A stretch of DNA of 64,000 bases, from contig BQKD01000001.1 of the NCBI GenBank assembly GCA_022834735.1, positions 1,465,659-1,529,658 on the forward strand, given 5' to 3'. The position numbers and the translations under genes are program-made. Positions 1 through 8,306 of the stretch are shown here, one piece after another. The notes beneath the pieces were generated by a model. That model had not been told where the DNA came from. It worked only from the letters and a program-made list of their open reading frames with translations, and did not search any database. Every line of letters starts with the position of its first letter. The first letter of the stretch is position 1. The DNA is from Erysipelotrichaceae bacterium OPF54 (GTDB taxonomy: Bacteria > Bacillota_I > Bacilli_A > Erysipelotrichales > Erysipelotrichaceae).

Positions 1-1
1 C

Positions 2-277
2 GGTCAGACCGTCAATGTGGACGAGCCTCTTGGAAAGGTCATCAAAGGCTGCGGCAACAGTTTTGATGCCGGTTATGAAGGATTTTACGACGGGCGGATC
101 CTTGGAACCTATCTTCATGGTCCTCTGCTGCCGAAAAATCCTGAAGTGGCTGACTTCGTGATCGCCAGATCGCTCCAGAAAGACGATCCGGATTTTAAAT
201 ATACGGATCTGAGAAAGCTGGATGACGTATGGGAGAACAAGGCAAGAGAGGCGATCCTTTCCAAACTTGAAAAATGA
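2..277 (+). CDS. gatD: GatD, glutamine amidotransferase subunit of the lipid II amidating complex (3' end)
   Basis: This is the C-terminal end of a CobB/CobQ-like class I glutamine amidotransferase; the gene starts upstream of the window. The stretch GTYLHGPLLPKNP carries the catalytic-triad histidine region typical of GatD. In known bacteria GatD releases ammonia from glutamine for MurT, which amidates the D-glutamate of lipid II in the cytoplasm. The remaining 91 codons end at a TGA followed immediately by an intrinsic terminator, so the gene is last in its transcript. murT is expected just upstream but cannot be seen. A cobyric-acid synthase-like paralogue is the main alternative. Confidence 0.8.
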   Translation, partial: GQTVNVDEPLGKVIKGCGNSFDAGYEGFYDGRILGTYLHGPLLPKNPEVADFVIARSLQKDDPDFKYTDLRKLDDVWENKAREAILSKLEK

Positions 278-287
278 AATACGATTT

Positions 288-316
288 AAGCTCATTGGTC
301 TCGATGAGCTTTTTTA
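288..316 (+). terminator. Intrinsic terminator after gatD
   Basis: An 8-bp stem (AAGCTCAT/ATGAGCTT) closes an 8-nt loop and is followed by a run of T, 11 bp past the gatD stop codon. Confidence 0.8.
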
Positions 317-358
317 TATGAAGAGGATGGTGTGCAAAAGGAAAACATAGTACGAACA

Positions 359-387
359 TTGCTCATGAATTCTTTGGGTTGTATAAT
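359..387 (+). promoter_or_regulatory. SigA-type promoter for the DegV gene
   Basis: TTGCTC (359-364) and a perfect TATAAT (382-387) are separated by 17 bp. The predicted start near 394 lies upstream of the GAGGT ribosome binding site at 406-410. This also rules out the longer reading frame that begins at 379, which would start upstream of the -10 box. Confidence 0.7.
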
Positions 388-417
388 TACTTTAAACAAA
401 GAAACGAGGTAAACGGA

Positions 418-1278
418 ATGATTCAAATCATCTCTGATTCAGCAACACTGTACACGCAGGTACAGGCAAAGGAAAAAGGATTGTATACGATCCCGCTGCA
501 GGTTATTGTTGACCATAAAAGCTATAAAGATATGGAAAACATCACGAGCACGGAACTGCTGCAGATGATCGATCAGAAAAAGGTGCCATCCACATCGCTG
601 CCTAGTGTGGGGGAACGGATCGATCTATACAATGAAATTACGGGAAAAGGGGACGAAGTGATCGATATAACGATTGCGAGCGGATTATCAGGCGCCTATC
701 AGTCTGCTCTGATGGCAAAAGAGGAGTGCGACCATCCGGAACGGGTCACGGTCGTAGATTCCAATACTCTGGCTGGTCCGATGCGTGCTCTGGTCGATAT
801 GGCGCTCAAGATGGCGCAGTCGCAAAAATCGAAAGATGAGATCCTGGATATGCTCTCCCGATCAATCGCGACGGAAATCTCTTTCCTGATCCCTCAGGAT
901 TTCTCTTTTCTCAAACGGGGCGGCCGGGTTTCCGGTTTCGAGGCTGGAATGGGGGGCCTTTTGAAACTGATCCCTGTCATGATGAGAAAGCTGAAGAAAA
1001 ACGAGGAAGGATCCCATCTGGTGAATTTTGCGCTATGCAGGACCATGAAAAAAGCATTTATGAAAATGGCGGACCAGATGGAGCGCGACGGGGTTTCGGA
1101 CGGATATTACATTTTTATTTCGCATGCAAATAATATGGAAGATGCCCAGAAAGCACATGCGTATTTTGAACAGAGATTCCCGGGAGCAAAGATCATTATC
1201 ATGCCTCTTTCTCCGTCTTTTATTGCCCAGGGCGGTCCAAAGTGCGTTTCGATCCAGGCGATCAGGATCATTGAATGA
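418..1278 (+). CDS. DegV family fatty-acid-binding protein
   Basis: The 286-residue protein has the DegV/FakB layout: an N-terminal domain with the TSLPS segment that contacts the fatty-acid carboxylate, and a C-terminal domain with FLKRGGRVSG...GGLLKLIPV, which matches the family's LKKGGRIS...LLxIKP signature. FakB-type members hand exogenous fatty acids to the kinase FakA in the cytoplasm; no fakA is in the window, so the acyl-chain preference is unknown. ATG at 418 is chosen because GAGGT lies 7 nt upstream and the promoter lies just before it. The gene has its own promoter and terminator and is monocistronic. Confidence 0.85.
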   Translation: MIQIISDSATLYTQVQAKEKGLYTIPLQVIVDHKSYKDMENITSTELLQMIDQKKVPSTSLPSVGERIDLYNEITGKGDEVIDITIASGLSGAYQSALMAKEECDHPERVTVVDSNTLAGPMRALVDMALKMAQSQKSKDEILDMLSRSIATEISFLIPQDFSFLKRGGRVSGFEAGMGGLLKLIPVMMRKLKKNEEGSHLVNFALCRTMKKAFMKMADQMERDGVSDGYYIFISHANNMEDAQKAHAYFEQRFPGAKIIIMPLSPSFIAQGGPKCVSIQAIRIIE

Positions 1279-1283
1279 ATGAT

Positions 1284-1306
1284 GCCGGAACTTTCCGGCT
1301 TTTTTT
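1284..1306 (+). terminator. Intrinsic terminator after the DegV gene
   Basis: GCCGGA/TCCGGC hairpin followed by seven T. A second GGCCGG/CCGGCC stem follows at 1315-1332 and may serve the convergent transporter gene on the other strand. Confidence 0.75.
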
Positions 1307-1347
1307 GTGCAGAAGGCCGGAATGCTCCGGCCCTGCTGATATGCTGA

Positions 1348-2571
1348 TCACAATTCCTCGTCTAGAACGAGCGGCTGTTCTTCCTTGCGGCGTGCCATTC
1401 CGGCAAAGCACAGGAGGGTTCCGGCAAGCGTAAGCACAATCCCGATCCCGAGCACGATATGCACGCTGAATACATCCATCAGGATCCCTCCGAGCAGCGA
1501 TCCGAGAACGCCTGCCATCGTGATGAACATCATGTTGACGGTCTGGCCCATGAGCACGTCGGTCTTCGATACAATCTGGTTGACAAAATACACGCTGGCT
1601 GGCGTAAAGACAGCATAGGCTCCGATCTGCAGAAAGGAGGCGATATAAATGCCCCACACATTCGTGGCGAAAAAAGTAACGATATGCTTGAGGGCATACA
1701 TGACCAGGGATACTTTCATCAAGGTTTCGATCCGGAAACGTTTGATGAGTTTTTCGAAACCGAACATGGCTGGCAGTTCGACGAGGGCGGCGATAAATAC
1801 GGCAATTCCCATATTCGAGCTGGTTCCCCCGACATTCTGGATGACCTGGATATAAAAGTTGTTGATGATGGCATGGGTCGTGTATACGAGCATATAGCCG
1901 GTCAAAACGATCGTTAGCATCTTATATTTTGTCAGAAACTGAAAAAAGGAAATATTGGAATTCTTTTCTTCCTTTTCGAATTGTTCTTCCTGTCTTTTTC
2001 TTTTGTTCGACAGTTTCAGACGATAGGTCTGCACCGCAAAGCAGCTGAGCGCGGCAAACAGGATATAAGTGATCGGCAGGATGCCGGCGCCCAGAGCGTC
2101 GACCACATAGCCGAGAACCATGCTGATGACTGCATATGTGGCTGATCCGAGCCCGCGAGCCATCCCGTAATTGATCCGGATGTTGTATTTTTCATAGATG
2201 AATGCGAGCGTATTGATCAGAGGCGATCCGCTCATCATGCAGGCAAAGATCAGAACGGTCATGACGGATAAGAGAAGGTTGCGGCCCCAGATCTTTCCGG
2301 AAACAAACATGATCAGCGAGCCGACCATTATGAATGCCAGGAGGGCCTGGATAAACCGCTGCAGCGGAATGTCGGGATGATTGTCCGAAAAAGAAGCGCA
2401 GACGGGCTGCAGGAACAGCGAGACAATCGAATAAAGGGCAAGAATGATGCCAATCTGAGAATTGGTGTATCCTAGATCGAGCAGATAATTGGAGGCAAAT
2501 GCGAGCATGGCGGCCATCATCGCAAAATAGGATACATTGATAAATTGATAACGCGAATTCAGTGTTTTCAT
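1348..2571 (-). CDS. MFS transporter (12-TM, LacY/nucleoside-symporter-like branch)
   Basis: A 407-residue polytopic membrane protein with about 12 hydrophobic segments and a basic cytoplasmic loop near the middle (KLSNKRKRQEEQFEKEEK), the usual layout of two six-helix halves. The N-terminus (YFAMMAAMLAFASNYLLDLGYTNSQIG) resembles the MFS_1-like branch that includes LacY and nucleoside symporters. The substrate cannot be told from sequence. The start at 2571 is chosen because AAAGGAGA lies 11 nt upstream; the longer frame to 2607 would place its start upstream of that site. It converges on the DegV gene. Confidence 0.8.
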   Translation of the reverse strand: MKTLNSRYQFINVSYFAMMAAMLAFASNYLLDLGYTNSQIGIILALYSIVSLFLQPVCASFSDNHPDIPLQRFIQALLAFIMVGSLIMFVSGKIWGRNLLLSVMTVLIFACMMSGSPLINTLAFIYEKYNIRINYGMARGLGSATYAVISMVLGYVVDALGAGILPITYILFAALSCFAVQTYRLKLSNKRKRQEEQFEKEEKNSNISFFQFLTKYKMLTIVLTGYMLVYTTHAIINNFYIQVIQNVGGTSSNMGIAVFIAALVELPAMFGFEKLIKRFRIETLMKVSLVMYALKHIVTFFATNVWGIYIASFLQIGAYAVFTPASVYFVNQIVSKTDVLMGQTVNMMFITMAGVLGSLLGGILMDVFSVHIVLGIGIVLTLAGTLLCFAGMARRKEEQPLVLDEEL

Positions 2572-2731
2572 GATCAATACGATCTCCTTTTTCTTCCTTG
2601 TTCTCATTATAAAAGAGTTTTCGAAAGAATGAAATCGCTTTCAAAAGAATTGGCGGAAAGTTTTTTGGGGAATCGCTTTTTTGTTTGGAGAGCGCTCTGA
2701 TTTCTGATAAAATTTATAATGGTGATTAGAA

Positions 2732-3655
2732 ATGAAGAAAATTTTATCTATGATCTGCTGCTTCTGCCTGGCGATTGCGCTGGCAGGCTGTTCAGGCGGC
2801 AGTGCAAAAGTTCAGATCAAGGAGAATATCGATTTCGAGCTGCTCGATGTGCTCCAGGTACGCAACAATACCACGAATACAGTATATTATTATTTTCTGG
2901 CCACTTTGACCAATAACAGCGGCAGTTCCTACAGCATGAGCGAGCTTTCCTACAATGTGACCGACGAAAGCAATCAGGATGTCCATGCGATCGACCGCGA
3001 TCAGGCGACGAATATGCAGGCTGTTCCGGCAGGGGATTCGACATTTGTTTACGGATATGTCGGCTATCCGAACAACAATCAGAAAAACATGGGGATCTAT
3101 TTTCCAAAAAACAAAGAGTTCCTGTCGTTCGACAAGGTGAAGATCCGGAAAATCGATGATAAAAGTGTCCATTATTCCAATGAGGAAAAGTTCACGCTGT
3201 ATGAAGACAGCGCGTTCAAGTTCGATGTCGATGCCTCAGATGTAACGTACGGCTTTGAAAACGGCAGCTCGGTCGTCAAAAATTTATTGATCACTTATAC
3301 CAATAAAACAAAGAGCCGTCTGGTCGTTCCGTATATCACGCCGGTGGCTACGTTGAAGGGAATAGATCTGAACGACTACAAAGACCGTGGCGATTTTTCC
3401 AAAATGAGCCTGGAAGACATTCGGAAAACCGATTTCAAGACGAACGATATGGCGCCGGCCACGGAAGACATTCCTGGCAAAGCGACCGGCTACCAGTGTT
3501 TCTATTTGACGCCGGAACAAGCGGTCACATGCAGGATCAGTTTTACTTTCGAACACGCGGTTCCTGATTTTTCGAACTATAATCCGAAAGCGATCCAGAT
3601 CGATCTCAATTCGGCGGCGCTTGGCTATTCGCAAACGATCAATATCAAATACTAA
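2732..3655 (+). CDS. Predicted lipoprotein of unknown function, 307 aa
   Basis: A lysine-rich start, a hydrophobic stretch and the lipobox LAGC (Cys at about residue 20) indicate secretion and lipid anchoring at the outer face of the membrane. The rest is hydrophilic and beta-rich (repeated YYYF, TNNSGSSY, TYTNKTKSRLVVPYI), with two similar halves each beginning with a conserved 'FLATLTNNS'/'LLITYTNKT' strand, suggesting two Ig-like domains. I do not recognise the family. The -10-like TATAAT at 2715-2720 is only 11 bp from the ATG, so this transcript would have almost no 5' leader; no clear Shine-Dalgarno is present. Confidence 0.75.
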   Translation: MKKILSMICCFCLAIALAGCSGGSAKVQIKENIDFELLDVLQVRNNTTNTVYYYFLATLTNNSGSSYSMSELSYNVTDESNQDVHAIDRDQATNMQAVPAGDSTFVYGYVGYPNNNQKNMGIYFPKNKEFLSFDKVKIRKIDDKSVHYSNEEKFTLYEDSAFKFDVDASDVTYGFENGSSVVKNLLITYTNKTKSRLVVPYITPVATLKGIDLNDYKDRGDFSKMSLEDIRKTDFKTNDMAPATEDIPGKATGYQCFYLTPEQAVTCRISFTFEHAVPDFSNYNPKAIQIDLNSAALGYSQTINIKY

Positions 3656-3661
3656 AACGAG

Positions 3662-3685
3662 AGAGTTCCTGCAGGAACTCTTTTT
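3662..3685 (+). terminator. Intrinsic terminator after lipoprotein gene
   Basis: Perfect 9-bp stem AGAGTTCCT/AGGAACTCT with a 2-nt gap (extends as one palindrome) followed by five T. Confidence 0.8.
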
Positions 3686-3748
3686 GAGTACGTCGTTTGC
3701 GCCCGGCTGCTCGATTCCGTAAAATTGGTTTGTATAAAGGAGAAAGAC

Positions 3749-4225
3749 ATGAAAACCTGCTTTCAATATATTCTTTTTGGATTATGTCTGCTGCTTAGCG
3801 GATGTGCCAGCGTGGCAAACGCTTCGGAAGAGCCTGCAGCCCGCAAGGCAGCAAGCCAGCAGCATGCCGCCCATGCCTGCGATGTCGTGCAGAACGACGT
3901 GACAACGACCTATACGATCAATACGGAAAACGGACAGTCGATCAGCAGCCTGGTCATTTCGCAGGATCTTAAAGGGAACTACAGTGCCCAGATGATCGAG
4001 AGCAATCTCAATGCGCTCAAGGAAATGTTCAATAACACGGATGGCGTGGCCGATTTTGAAAAAACAGAAGATGGCGTGCGTTACTTTGTAACATTTTCCG
4101 ATATTACCGATTATATGACCCTATATCCGGATCTGAAAAAAAACGATGTGGAAGAACTGTTCCAGCTCATGAAGGGAATGGATGCTTTCGAGTCTTGTGA
4201 CGGGCAGCAGCTCAGCCATGAATGA
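3749..4225 (+). CDS. Predicted small lipoprotein, 158 aa
   Basis: Signal peptide with lipobox LLSGC, then an Ala-rich linker and a compact domain of about 110 residues (NDVTTTYTINTENGQ ... VEELFQLMKGMDAF). The overall shape, with an N-terminal beta hairpin followed by helices, recalls the YehR/DUF1307 lipoproteins, but the match is too weak to claim. ATG at 3749 is selected by AAAGGAGA 5 nt upstream; the longer frame from 3725 would begin before the ribosome binding site. Terminators lie on both sides, so it is expressed alone. Confidence 0.75.
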   Translation: MKTCFQYILFGLCLLLSGCASVANASEEPAARKAASQQHAAHACDVVQNDVTTTYTINTENGQSISSLVISQDLKGNYSAQMIESNLNALKEMFNNTDGVADFEKTEDGVRYFVTFSDITDYMTLYPDLKKNDVEELFQLMKGMDAFESCDGQQLSHE

Positions 4226-4246
4226 AACCGCAAGGTTTCTTTTTTT
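4224..4246 (+). terminator. Intrinsic terminator after small lipoprotein gene
   Basis: GAAACC/GGTTTC stem with a GCAA loop and seven T; the stem begins inside the stop codon. Confidence 0.8.
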
Positions 4247-4732
4247 GTTCATCGTTCGAATACAATTGTGTGAACAATAATGAAAGCCGAAAATACGGAT
4301 CATTCAATAGATTTTGATGAAAAATACAAATTGAAAAAAAGCATTTTCGATGATCGGATGATTTCCGTATAAAACGATCCCGTACAGTCGGAAATCTCTG
4401 ATCAAAGAAACAGAGAATATTCAGAATCTGCAGATTGAACAGAAATACAGATCAATGAACGATCCAGAACACAATATAGGACAAAACGCTCATCATGCAA
4501 AAAAATCCACATAAAAATACATAATATATATTATGCGAAGTAATTTATATTTCATATTATATCTGAATACATTGTTCTCCTCCACACCATAATTCATAAT
4601 ATATCTATTAAATATTCATATTTTAAAAATATCAGATCTGGTGCATTTTTGGTGCATCGGTTTTTTTCGATTCTTTAGCTGCAAATTTTTTCGTAACGCG
4701 CAAATATTGAACTTTCCCTTCGATCGTTAGCC
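4247..4732. other. AT-rich intergenic stretch, no gene seen
   Basis: About 490 bp between two convergent terminators. No open frame with a ribosome binding site is visible on either strand. Noted details are a 14-bp AT palindrome near 4521-4534 and a short direct repeat GGTGCAT at about 4650 and 4661. Nothing identifies it as an attachment site or RNA gene. Confidence 0.5.
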
Positions 4733-4759
4733 AAAAAAAAGGTGCCTATATAAGCACCT
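4733..4759 (-). terminator. Intrinsic terminator of the MBL-fold gene
   Basis: Read on the minus strand: AGGTGC/GCACCT stem, 8-nt loop, followed by a run of T (the A-run 4733-4740 on the plus strand). Confidence 0.85.
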
Positions 4760-4764
4760 GATCA

Positions 4765-5991
4765 TCATAGTTCTTTTGCTCTTGATAAATAATAGTGTCT
4801 GGCATTGGCGTTGATCATCTGGGATGCGCGCCCTTTTAAAGCTTCTTTTTCCAGCTGCGGATCTTTCAGGAAAACATTGAGCTGGATCGCCAGCTGGTAA
4901 TTTTCCTCGTCGATTGCTTTTTTGATCCTTTTTTTCAGTTTGTTTTCTCCGATCAGATCAAGCATTTCCTTGGTGTATTCGCTTTCCGGTATCGGGATCA
5001 GATTGGCGGCTGTTCCGTCGAACCACCCCAGATAGCCCGTATAGATCGATTTTACGGCCCATTCCACCAAAGAGAAGTATTCACCCAGGGATTCCGTTTT
5101 AAAGCGCTCAGGAAGCTTTACAGCTTCTGCCGTCTCGTTCAAGGACATTCCCTGATTCATACAGTCCAGCGTTTCAAAAAGCACGTATTCCAGGGCATCC
5201 CGGAAATTCTGCAGCGAAGAGCGAACCTCTTCCTTGCCGATCAGCGGCCACGTATGGCCCGGAAGAACGGTGTCTGCGTCCAGAGCCATGATTTCATCCA
5301 GGATATCGATCCAGTTTGCCACATCGCGATAAGATGATCCCCTCACGCTATACATATTCGGAAATACGTTATAAAAGTTATCTCCTACCGCAAGAATGTT
5401 CGGTTCAGGCAGCAGGACAGAAATCGAATCTTTTGTTTCTCCAGGCATACTGATGAGCCTGAACAAAATTCCGTCAATTTCTCTTTCTACCGATTTTCCC
5501 GAGTATACGGTTGTCGGCTCGAGCGGCACCCTTTCGGCACCTGCTTTGATAAAGCCTTCGCGAGGCCCAAGACCATGAGTGATCGCATCCTCATCGGACA
5601 AGCCGTACCCCCTTGCGAAAATTTTCCTCATGTTGATCACATCTTCAAGACGTTCATAATATTTCAGATCTTCTCTCGCATTTGCGAAAGCGATCACTTC
5701 ATGGACAGTATCTGAAAATACGCCCGCACCACTGATATGATCAGGGCATCTGTGCGTGTAAATTATCGTACGCACCGGTTTATTCGTAATTTGTTCAAGA
5801 TCGTCTTTCAAAGCCTGTGCATATTTATCACAATCCAGCGTATCGATCATTATCACCGAAGATTTTCCGATCACGGCCGTTGCGTTGCTGTTGCCGTATC
5901 CGACAAAATAGTACACGTTATCCGCGATTTTATAAATTTTCTTTTTAAAATTCTCCTTTGTAAATTGAATCAACAATTGTTCTCCATTCAT
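4765..5991 (-). CDS. MBL-fold metallo-hydrolase, alkylsulfatase-like, altered metal motif
   Basis: A 408-residue protein with an N-terminal metallo-beta-lactamase domain (residues about 15-260) and a C-terminal helical region (about 300-400) like the dimerisation domain of alkylsulfatases. The gatekeeping motif HxHxDH appears as H80-R-C82-P-D84-H85: the second histidine is cysteine (codon TGC). Later elements AVGDNFYN and LPGHTWP resemble the downstream metal-ligand regions of the SdsA/COG2015 branch. No signal peptide, so cytosolic. Substrate unknown. The start follows GGGGGAAA 6 nt upstream. It has its own terminator and probably its own promoter with an overlapping palindrome. Confidence 0.75.
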   Translation of the reverse strand: MNGEQLLIQFTKENFKKKIYKIADNVYYFVGYGNSNATAVIGKSSVIMIDTLDCDKYAQALKDDLEQITNKPVRTIIYTHRCPDHISGAGVFSDTVHEVIAFANAREDLKYYERLEDVINMRKIFARGYGLSDEDAITHGLGPREGFIKAGAERVPLEPTTVYSGKSVEREIDGILFRLISMPGETKDSISVLLPEPNILAVGDNFYNVFPNMYSVRGSSYRDVANWIDILDEIMALDADTVLPGHTWPLIGKEEVRSSLQNFRDALEYVLFETLDCMNQGMSLNETAEAVKLPERFKTESLGEYFSLVEWAVKSIYTGYLGWFDGTAANLIPIPESEYTKEMLDLIGENKLKKRIKKAIDEENYQLAIQLNVFLKDPQLEKEALKGRASQMINANARHYYLSRAKEL

Positions 5992-6063
5992 AGTGATTTC
6001 CCCCCACTAACTTCTCGGTCAAATTGTTAATTCCCATATTTCTCAACTTTCTTTTGCTTTATG

Positions 6064-6098
6064 GTTCTATTATAGAACAAAAAGTGCAAAATACAAAA
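6064..6098 (-). promoter_or_regulatory. Promoter with overlapping palindrome for the MBL-fold gene
   Basis: The perfect inverted repeat GTTCTA-TTA-TAGAAC (6064-6078) contains TATAAT on the minus strand (6074-6069). A weak -35 (TTTTGT) sits 18 bp upstream. A palindrome centred on the -10 box is the expected position for a repressor operator; the regulator is unknown. Confidence 0.45.
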
Positions 6099-6147
6099 GC
6101 GAAATAACATTTGACCTTTAAAAATGTGATTCTTTTTGAAAGAACAA

Positions 6148-6945
6148 CTATCTTATGCTGTATTCTTCAAGGCAAAGACTGTCGTCATGCATCGCTTTTG
6201 CCGCCTCTTTGCCGACATAGCGGATATGCCACGGCTGCGTACCCATGAGCGTATAAACGCTCTTGTCCTGCTCGTACCGGATGATATATCCGTATTCATA
6301 CAGGTGATCGACCAGCCACGCATACCCTGGATCCTGGGCAATATTCTGCCTGTTTTCCGCAGAACCGATATAAATGTCCGCACCCAGTCCGGTCCTGTAA
6401 TCGGAATATGGCGCGTCCGCAAATACCTGATTGGCGACACTCTCGCCATTTTCCTTCACAAGCTGCTCGTATGTCGAATGGACAGCGTCTGCCGGAAGAT
6501 ACCCGTTCGCGATATGAAGATCGACATTATCTGCCCTGGCCGCCTCTTCCAGCTGACGATACGCATCCGCCGCCTCTTTTCTTAAAGCGATCATTCCATC
6601 TTCTTCGACAGAGATCACATCCAGATCCTCCGGTTCATAGCTGTCGGAAATCGTGTGGTATGCATTCACGAGCACAGCCGGATCATTCGGATCGGAAACC
6701 TCGCTGGCATTGACATAAGGCGCTTTGTCCAGATCGAGAGCCACCCGCTTTCTTATTTCCTTTTCGTCCAGATCCGGATTGGCATCGGCATAGACGCTTT
6801 CGCGCGTAGAATACTTTGGCGAAGGATCTGTGCGGCTCTCGCTGTTCTTTTCATTGGAGGCTGTTTGTGCAAACATCATGAAACCTCCCACACACAATCC
6901 GGCCACCATCCCGATACAAACCAGCAAAACAAATATTTTTTTCAT
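6148..6945 (-). CDS. VanY/D,D-carboxypeptidase-like protein lacking a zinc ligand
   Basis: An N-terminal hydrophobic segment (residues 4-27) acts as signal anchor; residues about 120-250 form a VanY-like (peptidase M15) domain. The C-terminal motif QPWHIRYVG keeps the histidine ligand H240, and D190 is kept, but the SxHxxGxxxD motif reads S181-D-Y183-R-T-G-L-G-A-D190, so the first zinc-ligand histidine is tyrosine (codon TAC, one base from CAC). The GYR element before it is GYL. Active enzymes trim the D-Ala of peptidoglycan stem peptides outside the membrane; this one may bind but not cut. It follows HU after a terminator and has its own AAGGAAGG ribosome binding site. Confidence 0.75.
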   Translation of the reverse strand: MKKIFVLLVCIGMVAGLCVGGFMMFAQTASNEKNSESRTDPSPKYSTRESVYADANPDLDEKEIRKRVALDLDKAPYVNASEVSDPNDPAVLVNAYHTISDSYEPEDLDVISVEEDGMIALRKEAADAYRQLEEAARADNVDLHIANGYLPADAVHSTYEQLVKENGESVANQVFADAPYSDYRTGLGADIYIGSAENRQNIAQDPGYAWLVDHLYEYGYIIRYEQDKSVYTLMGTQPWHIRYVGKEAAKAMHDDSLCLEEYSIR

Positions 6946-6963
6946 ATGCTTCCCTTCCTTTCT

Positions 6964-6996
6964 AAAAAGAGATTAGGCGAAAAGCGACTAATCTCT
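6964..6996 (-). terminator. Intrinsic terminator of the cmk-der-gpsA-HU operon
   Basis: Minus-strand stem AGAGATTAG/CTAATCTCT with an 11-nt loop and a five-T tail; the HU stop codon lies inside the hairpin. Confidence 0.85.
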
Positions 6997-7296
6997 GCAT
7001 ACTTCTTTATCTTTATTGCATTTCGCCTTCAGCGTGGTCGAAGGACGAAATTTCGGAAGCTTGGAAGCCGGGATCTCCATGGCTTCTTTCGAAACCGGAT
7101 TGATCCCCATCCGCGCTTTGCGGTCAAAGATCACAAACTTTCCGAACCCGGTGATATCGACCTGGCCGTCATTGACCAGCGCATCACTCATCTCATCAAA
7201 AATACGGTCAATGATCTTGATCGCATCTTTTTTCTTCATGCCGTATTCTTCTGAAAGAACGATCGACAATGAAACTTTATTAACATATTTGCTCAT
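6988..7296 (-). CDS. hup: HU family histone-like DNA-binding protein
   Basis: A 102-residue HU/IHF protein. The beta-arm signature GFGKFVIFDRKARMGINP and the following PKFRPSTTLK match the family, which bends and compacts DNA as a dimer. It is about 10 residues longer than usual at the C-terminus (KCNKDKEVCRD, with two cysteines). The ATG overlaps the gpsA stop as TAATG, so translation is coupled. Position after der and gpsA parallels the der-gpsA-spoIVA-hbs order of Bacillus, without spoIVA. Confidence 0.93.
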   Translation of the reverse strand: MSKYVNKVSLSIVLSEEYGMKKKDAIKIIDRIFDEMSDALVNDGQVDITGFGKFVIFDRKARMGINPVSKEAMEIPASKLPKFRPSTTLKAKCNKDKEVCRD

Positions 7297-8291
7297 TAAA
7301 ATTCCGCCTTTAATTTTCGAATCATTAAATCTTTTGCACAATCTTTTGGTTCTTTGCCGGAATATAAAATTTCGAATACTTCTTCGCAGATCGGCATATC
7401 GATTCCTTTTTCCTTCGCGACATCATGTACGATCTGTGCAGTACGAATCCCCTCTACTGTCTTCTTGTTGTTTTTAAAGAAATTTTCTACCGTATTTTCC
7501 TTGCCGATCTGGTATCCAGCCTGAAAATTCCGGGAATGAGGACTTGTGCAAGTAACGATCAGATCGCCGATCCCCGTCAATCCGATAAATGTTTCCTCCT
7601 TACCCCCGAAGAATGTTCCGTAACGGATCATTTCCTGCAGTCCGCGCGTAATCAGCGCCGCCCGCGTATTGTCTCCATAGCCAAGACCGCCCAGGATCCC
7701 TGAAGCGATGGCCATCACATTTTTTATGGCAGCCCCCAGCTCGCTGCCCACCTCGTCATTTCCGGTGTAAATTCGAAGGTAGCTGTTCGAAAACAGCTTC
7801 TGGATCGTTTTCGCATCTTCGTCGTCAAGCGAGATGGCATCAATGCTGGTCAGCTGGCGAACGACGACCTCTTCCGCGTGGCTTGGTCCGATCAGGGATA
7901 CGACACTCGATAAATGATCCCTGGAAATGCAGCGGCGGATCACATCGGAAAGCCGCTCGTTCGTTTTCGGATTGAATCCTTTCGCCACGTTGACGATGAT
8001 CGCTTTTTTTGTCAGCAGAGGATCGATTTCCTCGCAGATCGATTCGATCGCAAATGTTGGTACGGCCAGCAGCACCACATCCGCATCCTTTACGACAGAG
8101 ATGTCTGTCGTCGCTTTTAATTCGGGATTTAGTTTTGTATTTCCAAAATACTTTGAATTTTCATGGTTCTCATTGATATCATTGACTTCTTCCGGGTTGA
8201 TCCCGTATTCAATGACTTCATGACCGTTGTCAGCAAGCACCTGCGCCAACGCAGTACCCCAGCTTCCGCTGCCAATCACAACCGTTTTCAT
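7296..8291 (-). CDS. gpsA: NAD(P)H-dependent glycerol-3-phosphate dehydrogenase
   Basis: A 331-residue cytosolic enzyme that reduces dihydroxyacetone phosphate to sn-glycerol-3-phosphate for phospholipid synthesis. The N-terminal Rossmann motif GSGSWGTALA is intact, as are the catalytic-lysine segment ELGAAIKNVMAIASG and the substrate loop with NTRAALITRGL. ATG at 8291 is chosen because TAGGAG lies 8 nt upstream; a TTG six bases further up is less likely. It lies between der and HU in one operon. Confidence 0.96.
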   Translation of the reverse strand: MKTVVIGSGSWGTALAQVLADNGHEVIEYGINPEEVNDINENHENSKYFGNTKLNPELKATTDISVVKDADVVLLAVPTFAIESICEEIDPLLTKKAIIVNVAKGFNPKTNERLSDVIRRCISRDHLSSVVSLIGPSHAEEVVVRQLTSIDAISLDDEDAKTIQKLFSNSYLRIYTGNDEVGSELGAAIKNVMAIASGILGGLGYGDNTRAALITRGLQEMIRYGTFFGGKEETFIGLTGIGDLIVTCTSPHSRNFQAGYQIGKENTVENFFKNNKKTVEGIRTAQIVHDVAKEKGIDMPICEEVFEILYSGKEPKDCAKDLMIRKLKAEF

Positions 8292-8306
8292 GGACAATGC
8301 TCCTAT

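Noticed and set aside
4247..4732. Attachment site or small RNA in the AT-rich gap
   Set aside because: No promoter-terminator pair, tRNA end or flanking repeat supports either reading.
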